A stretch of DNA of 46,031 bases from assembly GCF_025464955.1 (NCBI RefSeq), contig NZ_JAODNM010000073.1, positions 1 to 46,031 on the forward strand, read 5' to 3'. The position numbers and the translations under genes are program-made. Each line of letters begins with the position of its first letter. The first letter of the stretch is position 1. The notes beneath the pieces are model-generated. The model ran no database searches. It had not been told where the DNA came from and saw only the letters and a list, made by a program, of their open reading frames with translations. Source of the DNA: Amycolatopsis sp. (GTDB taxonomy: Bacteria > Actinomycetota > Actinomycetes > Mycobacteriales > Pseudonocardiaceae). Positions 40,166 through 46,031 of the stretch are shown here, piece after piece.

Positions 40166-41881
40166 TCAGTGCGACTCCCGCGATACCTGATGTCCGCTCG
40201 AGCCCATGAGGAAGTCCAGGTCCGCGCCGGTGTTGGCCTGTTGCACGGTCTGGACGTACAGGCGTTCCCAACCGCGCGACGGGTTCGCGTAGGCGTCGAC
40301 ACTCGCGGCGGACGGCGTGCGGGCGGCGAGTTCCTCGGCCGGAATGTCGATGTCCAGCCGGCGGGCCGCTACGTCGAGGATGATGAAGTCCCCGGTGCGG
40401 ACCAACGCCAGCGGACCACCCGCCGCGGCCTCCGGCGAGACGTGCAGAACGACTGTGCCGTAGGCGGTTCCGCTCATTCGGCCGTCACAGATGCGGACCA
40501 TGTCCCGGACGCCGTGGCGAAGCAGTTTGGCCGGCAGCGGCAGGTTCGCCACTTCCGGCATCCCCGGGTACCCCTTGGGGCCGCAGCCTCGAAGCACCAG
40601 CACGGAGTCCGCGTCGACGTCGAGCTCGGGGTCGTCGATGCGGGCGTGCATGTCCTCGATGGAGTCGAACACGAGCGCCCGGCCCCGGTGGTTCAGCAGT
40701 TCCGGTGACGCGGCGGCCGGCTTGACGACCGCGCCGCCGGGGGCGAGATTTCCGTACAGGACGGCGATTCCCGCGTTCGCCTGCAGCGGTTCGGCGCGGA
40801 CCCGGATGACCTCGCGATCCCAGATCGCCGCGTCGTCGAGGTAGTCGACAAGAGGCTTGCCGGTGACCGTCAGCGCGGTGGGGTCCAGCAGGTCGCGGAC
40901 CTCGGCCAACACCGCGAGCAGGCCGCCGGCGCGGTGGAAGTCCTCCATCAGGAACCGGCCGGCGGGCTGCAGGTCCACCAGCAGGCCGATGCCGGAGCCG
41001 GTGCGGTCGAAGTCGTCCTGGGTCAGTTCGACCCCGAGTCGCCCGGCGATGGCGAGCAGGTGCACCACGGCGTTGGTCGATCCACCGACCGCGGCGAGCG
41101 CGACGATCGCGTTGAGGAACGACCCCCTGGTCAGCAGGTTGCTGGGCCGGCGGCCTTCGGCAACCATCTCGACGGCCAACCTGCCCGTCTCGTGCGCGCC
41201 CTCCAGCAGGCGGCTGTCCGCGGCCGGGGTACCCGCGATGCCGGGCATCGTGGTGCCGAGCGCCTCGGCGACCAGCGCCATGGTGGACGCGGTACCCATC
41301 GTGTTGCAGTGGCCGCGGCTGCGGATCATCGACGACTCGGACTTGAGGAACTGCGCTTCGGACAGCTTCCCCGCCCGGACCTCCTCCGACAGCCGCCACA
41401 CGTCCGTGCCGCAGCCCAGCGCCTGCCCGCGGAACGTGCCGGTGAGCATCGGGCCGCCGGGCAGCACCACGGCGGGCAGGTCGACGGACGCGGCGGCCAT
41501 CAGCAACGCGGGAATGGTCTTGTCGCAGCCGCCGAGCAGGACGACCCCATCGATGGGGTTGGCACGCAGGAGTTCTTCGGTGGCCATCGCGGCCATATTG
41601 CGCCACAACATCGCCGTCGGCCGGACCAGCGTCTCGCCCAGTGACACCACGGGCAGGTTCAGCGGGATCCCGCCGGCTTCGTAGACGCCCTGCTTGACGC
41701 TCTCGGCGACCTCGGTGAAATGCGCGTTGCACGGGGTGAGGTCCGAGGCGGTGTTGGCGATGGCGATGTGCGGACGGCCGTCGAAGGCGTGGGACGGCAG
41801 GCCGCGCCGCATCCAGGCCCGGTGGATGTAGGCGTTGCGATCGGTGCCCGCGTACCACTGGGAGCTGCGCTGCTCGGCCAT
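40166..41881 (-). CDS. IlvD/Edd-family sugar-acid dehydratase
   Basis: A 571-aa iron-sulfur dehydratase. Cys51 (LTPCNAHF), Cys119 (LGGCDKT) and Cys192 (RGHCNTMG) are the cluster ligands. The opening SQWYAGTDRNAYIHRAWM resembles L-arabinonate/D-xylonate/pentonate dehydratases rather than the branched-chain enzyme IlvD. It dehydrates an aldonic acid to a 2-keto-3-deoxy acid. ATG 41881 follows AGGAAGG. The divergent zinc dehydrogenase 71 nt away may supply the sugar acid or handle the product, so the pair looks like part of a non-phosphorylated sugar route. Confidence 0.87.
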   Translation of the reverse strand: MAEQRSSQWYAGTDRNAYIHRAWMRRGLPSHAFDGRPHIAIANTASDLTPCNAHFTEVAESVKQGVYEAGGIPLNLPVVSLGETLVRPTAMLWRNMAAMATEELLRANPIDGVVLLGGCDKTIPALLMAAASVDLPAVVLPGGPMLTGTFRGQALGCGTDVWRLSEEVRAGKLSEAQFLKSESSMIRSRGHCNTMGTASTMALVAEALGTTMPGIAGTPAADSRLLEGAHETGRLAVEMVAEGRRPSNLLTRGSFLNAIVALAAVGGSTNAVVHLLAIAGRLGVELTQDDFDRTGSGIGLLVDLQPAGRFLMEDFHRAGGLLAVLAEVRDLLDPTALTVTGKPLVDYLDDAAIWDREVIRVRAEPLQANAGIAVLYGNLAPGGAVVKPAAASPELLNHRGRALVFDSIEDMHARIDDPELDVDADSVLVLRGCGPKGYPGMPEVANLPLPAKLLRHGVRDMVRICDGRMSGTAYGTVVLHVSPEAAAGGPLALVRTGDFIILDVAARRLDIDIPAEELAARTPSAASVDAYANPSRGWERLYVQTVQQANTGADLDFLMGSSGHQVSRESH

Positions 41882-41952
41882 AGCCGCCTTCCTGACTGGG
41901 TTCGCATGACCTATATTCGCGACGTGATCAAGCGTACCGGCACGGCGGCCGG
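41882..41952. promoter_or_regulatory. Divergent promoter region, dehydratase / dehydrogenase
   Basis: 71 nt shared by two divergent genes. CTATATTCGCG at about 41911-41921 gives a TATATT -10 candidate. No regulator gene lies next to it, and no strong dyad was found, so how the pair is controlled is not visible in this window. Confidence 0.4.
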
Positions 41953-42972
41953 GTGAAGGCGTTCGTCGTCACCGGGCAACGGACCGGCGCGGTCCAGGAC
42001 GTTCCCCCGCCCGCGGCGGGGCCGGGCGATGTCGTCGTCGACGTCACCCGGGTGGGTGTGTGCGGCACCGACGTCGAGCTGTTCACCGGAGAAATGGCCT
42101 ACCTCCGCGAAGACCACGCCCGGTACCCGATCCGGCTCGGCCACGAATGGTGCGGAACCGTGTCGGCCGTCGGCGAAGGCGTGGCCGAAAGCTGGCTGGG
42201 CCGCCGGGTCACCGGCGACACGATGCTCGGTTGCGGGCACTGCCACCGATGCCTGTCCGGTCGCCACAACGTCTGCGAGGACCGGTTCGAGATCGGTATC
42301 CGCGGCGGTTTCCCCGGCGCGCTCGCCGAACAGCTCGCCGTTCCCGCGACAGCGTTGTTCGCCTTACCCGACACCGTCGACGACGTCGCCGGCGCGCTGG
42401 TCGAGCCTGGCGGGAACGCGCTGCGCGCGGTGCGAAGTGCGGACCTGTCCCCCGGCGACCGGCTTCTGGTATTGGGGCTGGGCACCATCGGCCTGCTCGC
42501 CGGGGAGTTCGCGCGGGCACAAGGCGCGGAAGTCCACCTCGTGGACCGCTCGGACGCTGCCCTCGATTTCGCCCGCACACTCGGCTTTTCCGGCGTCTGG
42601 CTGATCGAGGACCTGCCATCGCTGCCGTGGGATGCGGTCATCGATGCCTCCAACGCCCCCACGCTTCCCGCGTTGGCCGTCGAGCTCGTCGAACCCGGGA
42701 AGCGGATCGTCTACATCGGACTCGCCGGGACGCCGAGCCACCTCGACACGCGAGCGATGGTGCTGAAGGACGTCACGGCCGTCGGGATCCTCGCAGGCTC
42801 GGCGGGCCTGGCCGGTGCGATCGAGCTCTACGCGTCGGGGGCCGTCGACCCGCGGCCGCTGGTCGGCGCCACCCTGAGTCTCGACCGAGTCGGCGAAGCC
42901 CTCGCGGGTCGGCGCGTCGCCGATGCCGGCCCCGGTCCGAAGATCCACATCGACCCGCGTCAGGACTCCTGA
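41953..42972 (+). CDS. Zinc-dependent medium-chain alcohol/polyol dehydrogenase
   Basis: A 339-aa dehydrogenase. Catalytic zinc ligands are Cys37 (GVCGTD), His64 and Glu65 (GHEWCG). The structural zinc lobe has Cys94, Cys97, Cys100 and Cys108 (GCGHCHRCLSGRHNVC). The cofactor motif is VLGLGTIGLLAG near 178. It resembles threonine, sorbitol or sugar dehydrogenases. GTG start at 41953. It is divergent from the sugar-acid dehydratase, a pairing that suggests oxidation of a sugar or polyol. The last 13 nt overlap the convergent hydrolase gene. Confidence 0.87.
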   Translation: MKAFVVTGQRTGAVQDVPPPAAGPGDVVVDVTRVGVCGTDVELFTGEMAYLREDHARYPIRLGHEWCGTVSAVGEGVAESWLGRRVTGDTMLGCGHCHRCLSGRHNVCEDRFEIGIRGGFPGALAEQLAVPATALFALPDTVDDVAGALVEPGGNALRAVRSADLSPGDRLLVLGLGTIGLLAGEFARAQGAEVHLVDRSDAALDFARTLGFSGVWLIEDLPSLPWDAVIDASNAPTLPALAVELVEPGKRIVYIGLAGTPSHLDTRAMVLKDVTAVGILAGSAGLAGAIELYASGAVDPRPLVGATLSLDRVGEALAGRRVADAGPGPKIHIDPRQDS

Positions 42973-44171
42973 GCACCCGAACGCGACTCGTCGAGCCAGT
43001 CGAAGATCACCTGGTGGAAGCGAGCCATCGAGCCTTCGTGGCAGTGCTCCCCAGCGCCCTCGGCTTCGGTGAGGCTGACGAGCGTGGCCGGGGCTGTGAG
43101 CGCGTCGCGCACCTGCTCTGCCTGCCCCTGGAAGAACTGGTCGTTCTCGGCCTCCAGGACAAGAACCGGACACTCGATCTTCTGCGCCACCCCGTCGAGG
43201 GTGTACGCCTTGGCCTTGCGGACGACGTCGGCGACCGAGTCGGCGCCGAACGCCCACTTGCCGTTGTTCAACGCCCATCGGGCATTGGTGCTGGCGGACA
43301 TCACCAGCTTCAGCACGGGAACCGCCAGTTCGTCGCGGCCTTCGTTGATCCAGTCGAGCACGAACGGCGGCATGATCCGGTCGAACGCGCCGTAGAAGTC
43401 GTAGACGCCGTCGTTGAGGATGATCGCCGCCAGGCGGTGTTCGAACGCGGCGGCTCGGGCGACGAGATAACCGCCGAGGCTGTAGCCGAACAGGCTGATC
43501 CCGTCGGGCGCGATTTCCGGCCGGGTCAGCGCGTAGTCGACAACGGGGGTGATCACGGCCTCCCAGTCGGCGCGGAAGACCAACCCCTGCTCGCGCAGTG
43601 CCATGCCCTGGCCGGGTCCGTCAAAAGCCAGCACGTTGTAACCGCGGGCAATGGCGGCAGCGGCGACCACGAAATACGACTCCTCGGCCGTTGAGTCGTA
43701 GCCGTTGTTGTAGACGATGGTCGGCCGCGGCGCCCCGGAATCGTCCACCAGGAACAGGTAACCCGGCAACGTAGTGCCCTCGTACGGAATCGACACCCTG
43801 TCGACCGGAGTGTCCAACAGCTCCGCCGCGCGGACGAACGTGTCGCGGGCCAGCGCGGACAACGCCTTGACCTCGGGATCGGCCGCCGGCGCTTCGCGCA
43901 GGAAGAACTCCGAGGTGCGGTAGTAGTTCGACGCGCGCAACAGGGCTTCTCGCGCGCTGACCCGGTGTCCGGCCGCCAGCGACGTCTCCCCCAGCTCGCG
44001 CACCCGCCCCGCGGTCGCCTTCCAGGCGCTGTGCCAGGCCGTTTCATCACCGTCGGGGATCGCCCGCGCGGTGACCAGCACCTCACCGAGGTCCGCTCCG
44101 CCGTGGTTCGCGAAACCGGCCGCCCGCAGGGTTTCGAAGGAGAAGGACTCGTTCTCGAACAGGAATTTCAT
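42960..44171 (-). CDS. FrsA/DUF1100-like alpha/beta hydrolase
   Basis: A 403-aa protein: a helical N-terminal cap (about 1-120) followed by an alpha/beta-hydrolase core. Nucleophile Ser231 lies in LFGYSLGGY, Asp344 in LEAENDQFF, and His376 or His378 in GAGEHCHEGS completes the triad. The architecture matches 2,6-dihydroxypseudooxynicotine hydrolase and FrsA-like enzymes that cleave C-C or ester bonds. The natural substrate is unknown. ATG 44171 follows AAGGAGCC. It has its own promoter with an embedded palindrome (44223-44252), so it is specifically regulated. Confidence 0.83.
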   Translation of the reverse strand: MKFLFENESFSFETLRAAGFANHGGADLGEVLVTARAIPDGDETAWHSAWKATAGRVRELGETSLAAGHRVSAREALLRASNYYRTSEFFLREAPAADPEVKALSALARDTFVRAAELLDTPVDRVSIPYEGTTLPGYLFLVDDSGAPRPTIVYNNGYDSTAEESYFVVAAAAIARGYNVLAFDGPGQGMALREQGLVFRADWEAVITPVVDYALTRPEIAPDGISLFGYSLGGYLVARAAAFEHRLAAIILNDGVYDFYGAFDRIMPPFVLDWINEGRDELAVPVLKLVMSASTNARWALNNGKWAFGADSVADVVRKAKAYTLDGVAQKIECPVLVLEAENDQFFQGQAEQVRDALTAPATLVSLTEAEGAGEHCHEGSMARFHQVIFDWLDESRSGAQES

Positions 44172-44222
44172 CGTGGCTCCTTGCCTTGACGACGTCGATA
44201 CGTGACCGTTTCGACGCCTTCG

Positions 44223-44252
44223 ACAGTAGGCGTTGTTGCGTAAGGACGCAAC
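44223..44252 (-). promoter_or_regulatory. Promoter with embedded operator for the hydrolase gene
   Basis: On the minus strand TTGCGT (plus 44246-44251), exactly 17 nt, TACTGT (plus 44223-44228) is a near-ideal promoter, giving a leader of about 45 nt. The palindrome GTTGCGT-AAGG-ACGCAAC (44235-44252) covers the -35 and half the spacer. A repressor bound there would block polymerase. No regulator gene is adjacent. Confidence 0.75.
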
Positions 44253-44590
44253 CGTATCGTCGTGTTGTCGATGTGCGGGAGGCGTGACGAACGAGATGGC
44301 GCCGTGGAGTGCTGGCAGCGGGAGCCTGGCCCACGGCAGCAAGGACCGGGGCGGATGGGGGTTGGGGATCGGATCCGACAGCCCGTTCCGTCGTGCTGGC
44401 GGCTGCGTTCAGGAGTGACTGAAAGGGACTTTCCCTGCGGTCAACGCACGGATAACGCCGTTCGCACTTCGCCCATCACGGTAAGCCACTGCACTCGTTC
44501 GTTTGGTGTATGCGTGAGTGACGCGGCAAGCAGTTGCAGGAGGCGAACGGGCGTATTTCGTTGCTATGGCGGCGTTTCTGAATATTCGAT
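44253..44590. other. Intergenic stretch upstream of the 13E12-type gene
   Basis: About 340 nt without a credible gene on either strand. It contains a small hairpin GAAAG-GGA-CTTTC at 44421-44433 and becomes more AT-rich toward 44590. I see no RNA gene, and no integrase or transposon end. Confidence 0.4.
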
Positions 44591-44630
44591 GAACACGTTC
44601 AGCGATAATATGTATCACCTGAACGTGTTC
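44591..44630. promoter_or_regulatory. Perfect 12-bp inverted repeat upstream of the DUF222/HNH gene
   Basis: GAACACGTTCAG (44591-44602) and CTGAACGTGTTC (44619-44630), exact complements, with a 16-nt AT-rich spacer. Each arm is itself a short palindrome GAAC-N2-GTTC. It lies 34 nt from the start codon, next to the LexA-like box. It may be an operator, a hairpin in the leader, or a nicking or recombination site for the HNH protein. Confidence 0.6.
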
Positions 44631-44645
44631 CGAATGTACGTTCGA
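44630..44645 (+). promoter_or_regulatory. LexA/SOS-box-like site upstream of the DUF222/HNH gene
   Basis: CGAATGTACGTTCG (44631-44644) fits the Gram-positive LexA consensus CGAACRNRYGTTYG at 13 of 14 positions (T for C at position 5). It lies 20 nt before the start codon, where LexA would block transcription. In Mycobacterium tuberculosis several 13E12-family genes belong to the LexA regulon, which supports the reading. Confidence 0.65.
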
Positions 44646-44664
44646 TCTGCAGTAGAATAAAGGA

Positions 44665-45912
44665 GTGCCCAGCGTAACGACCACCCTCCCTGATCCCGCC
44701 GATATCCGGCGTGCCGATCCGGCGACACTGGTCGAGTACGCGCGTGCGATCACTCGGGAGATGAACCGGTACACAGCGCTGCTGGGTCTGGTGGTCACCA
44801 AGACCGAGACTGACGGCATCAAGGCCACCCATCAGTACACCTCTGCGGTGCAGTGGTTGATGCATACGACGGGGTTGTCCGAGCCTGCCACGCGCCAGAT
44901 CGTGGTCCGTGCCCACGGCACCAACTCCTTGTACGCCATCGACGGGACAGAGATCCCCGCTGTCGCACCGCTGACCGGTCTCGCGGCACTAACCGGTGTC
45001 CTCACACCCGCGCATGTCGACGTCATCGTGAAAACGATGACGGCCATGCCCGCAACCGTGTCGGACGAAGACCGGACGGCCGCGGAGAAAATCCTCGTCA
45101 ACCTCGCCGTTAACGCGTCCCCGGTCGAGGTGAAGAAAGCCGGTGACCGGATCCTGGACACGGTGGACCCGGATGGGCCGGAGCCGAAGGATCCGCCGGA
45201 GAGACCGGAGCGGGAGCTGTCGTTCCAGGAACACCGCGACGGCTCCGCGACACTGAAAGGCAAGTTGGACAACGTGGCCTACGCCCAGTTGCGGGCCGCG
45301 TTGGATCCGTTGGCGAAGCCGCACTCGACGAAAGAGGAAGGCCGCGACCCCCGCAGCCAATGGGAACGCCACGCCGACGCGCTGGTCGACCTGGTCCGTC
45401 TCGCGATGACCGTCGACGAGATCCCGACTCACGGTGGTGACCGGGTGCATGTGGCGGTCACCGTGGACTACGAAACACTGAAGTCCGGGATCGGGACCGC
45501 GATGCTCGACTACGGCGGTGTGATCACGGCCGCGGAAGCGCGGATGTTGGCGTGTGACTGCAAGGTGATCCCCGCTGTTCTCGGGACCGAGAGTGAGCAG
45601 ATGGATTTGGGTCGGTCCAAGCGCATCATCACCACCGGGCAGCGGCGAAGACTCGTCATGCGGGACCGCGGTTGCGCGTTTCCCGGTTGTAGAAGCCACG
45701 CTAAACACTGCGACGGGCACCATATCGTGTATTGGATCCTCGGCGGGTCAACAAATCTGGGCAACTTGACCCTCCTTTGTGAACGCCACCATAGGTTGGT
45801 GCATTGTGGTGGTTGGGAAGTACGGATGGGCGGCGACGGGAGACCGGACTTCATCCCGCCCGCTTATCTCGATCCGCTTCGAAGACCCAGGCGCAACACC
45901 ATGCACCTGTAA
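44665..45912 (+). CDS. DUF222 / HNH endonuclease domain protein (13E12 repeat family)
   Basis: A 415-aa protein with an N-terminal helical DUF222 domain (about 20-290) and a C-terminal HNH nuclease motif. DRGCAFPGCRSHAKHCDGHH has two metal-binding CxxC-like cysteines, the first histidine lies in DGHHI, the asparagine in NLGNLTLL, and the last in CERHHRLVH. All key residues are present, so it may be active. Such proteins are multicopy in actinobacteria and often linked to mobile DNA; their role is not established. GTG 44665 follows AAAGGAG. A LexA-like box lies 20 nt upstream. Confidence 0.9.
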   Translation: MPSVTTTLPDPADIRRADPATLVEYARAITREMNRYTALLGLVVTKTETDGIKATHQYTSAVQWLMHTTGLSEPATRQIVVRAHGTNSLYAIDGTEIPAVAPLTGLAALTGVLTPAHVDVIVKTMTAMPATVSDEDRTAAEKILVNLAVNASPVEVKKAGDRILDTVDPDGPEPKDPPERPERELSFQEHRDGSATLKGKLDNVAYAQLRAALDPLAKPHSTKEEGRDPRSQWERHADALVDLVRLAMTVDEIPTHGGDRVHVAVTVDYETLKSGIGTAMLDYGGVITAAEARMLACDCKVIPAVLGTESEQMDLGRSKRIITTGQRRRLVMRDRGCAFPGCRSHAKHCDGHHIVYWILGGSTNLGNLTLLCERHHRLVHCGGWEVRMGGDGRPDFIPPAYLDPLRRPRRNTMHL

Positions 45913-45929
45913 CAGAACAACCCGCCCCA

Positions 45930-45980
45930 GGGCTCGTGAGTGCCGCGACCGGATCATCCGGCCGCGACACTAACGAGCCC
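45930..45980. terminator. Terminator palindrome, member 3 of the CTCGTGAGTG family
   Basis: Imperfect inverted repeat of about 25-nt arms with three mismatches. The left arm begins GGGCTCGTGAGTGCCGCG and the right arm ends CACTAACGAGCCC. It lies 18 nt after the DUF222/HNH stop. It shares the CTCGTGAGTG core with the palindrome at 40098, and with the one at 33846 apart from one base. Confidence 0.82.
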
Positions 45981-46000
45981 TGACTGCATTCCCCGGCTTT

Positions 46001-46022
46001 CGCAACTCGCCGTCGAGTTGCG
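46001..46022. repeat. Hairpin or operator at the right edge
   Basis: CGCAACTCG (46001-46009) and CGAGTTGCG (46014-46022), perfect 9-bp arms with a 4-nt loop. The next gene lies outside the window, so it cannot be told whether this is a terminator or an operator. Confidence 0.45.
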
Positions 46023-46031
46023 GTAGTTGAT

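Noticed and set aside
44172..46031. Mobile element or integration site around the HNH gene
   Set aside because: No integrase, transposase, tRNA target or flanking direct repeats are visible; only the family's known association with mobile DNA points that way.
1..46031. tRNA, rRNA or riboswitch genes
   Set aside because: No cloverleaf with a T-loop consensus, no rRNA stretch and no FMN or other riboswitch core was recognised by eye; a covariance-model scan would be the decisive test.

Overview
The window is chromosomal DNA of a high-GC actinobacterium. Very high G/C at third codon positions, frequent GTG starts, many 4-nt stop/start overlaps (GTGA, ATGA) and the gene order rimP-nusA-ylxR-infB-ylxP-rbfA-nrnA-MATE-truB-ribF point to the Pseudonocardiaceae, perhaps Amycolatopsis or a relative. 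The family assignment is inference from gene content and style. No rRNA, tRNA, CRISPR array, integrase or transposase was seen.

Region 1 (1-15602, nearly all minus strand) is the translation/transcription-factor block: rimP, nusA, ylxR and infB, then a perfect hairpin, then ylxP, rbfA, nrnA, a small methyltransferase, a DinF-type MATE transporter, truB and ribF. A C4-dicarboxylate symporter with a DcuS/CitA-type sensor kinase (plus strand) is inserted between MATE and truB. An OmpR-type regulator sits directly upstream of truB on its strand. A partial XRE regulator lies at the left edge.

Region 2 (15714-27534) holds envelope and signalling genes. These are a Tat-type DUF4439 lipoprotein, a one-pass membrane protein, a class V aminotransferase, a GPP34 (GOLPH3-like) protein in an operon with a GT39-type membrane glycosyltransferase, a NarL-type two-component pair, HxlR and TetR regulators, a three-gene run of small exported proteins (150, 66 and 46 aa) that leads into an OmpR-type two-component pair, and a LysE exporter.

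Region 3 (27904-33831) is the most distinctive part. A LysR regulator is followed, after a near-perfect 12-bp inverted repeat, by a tight operon of type III CoA-transferase, enoyl-CoA hydratase, acetoacetate decarboxylase, a carnitine dehydrogenase/lambda-crystallin-type 3-hydroxyacid dehydrogenase and an acyl-CoA dehydrogenase. It has the enzyme types of a short-chain beta-oxidation round, but a beta-keto acid decarboxylase stands where a thiolase would be expected. I infer a route from a small carboxylic acid to a ketone plus CO2. The gene types also recall the carnitine cai/lcdH functions.

Region 4 (33912-46031) holds an LCP cell-wall ligase with a DprE2-like reductase, a class III aminotransferase, a probably leaderless TetR gene with an MFS drug exporter, a divergent sugar-acid dehydratase/zinc alcohol dehydrogenase pair, a FrsA-like hydrolase with an operator-embedded promoter, and a DUF222/HNH (13E12-family) protein with a LexA-like box just upstream. 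Three related palindromes with the core CTCGTGAGTG or its one-base variant close transcription units at 33846, 40098 and 45930 and look like a dispersed terminator repeat family.
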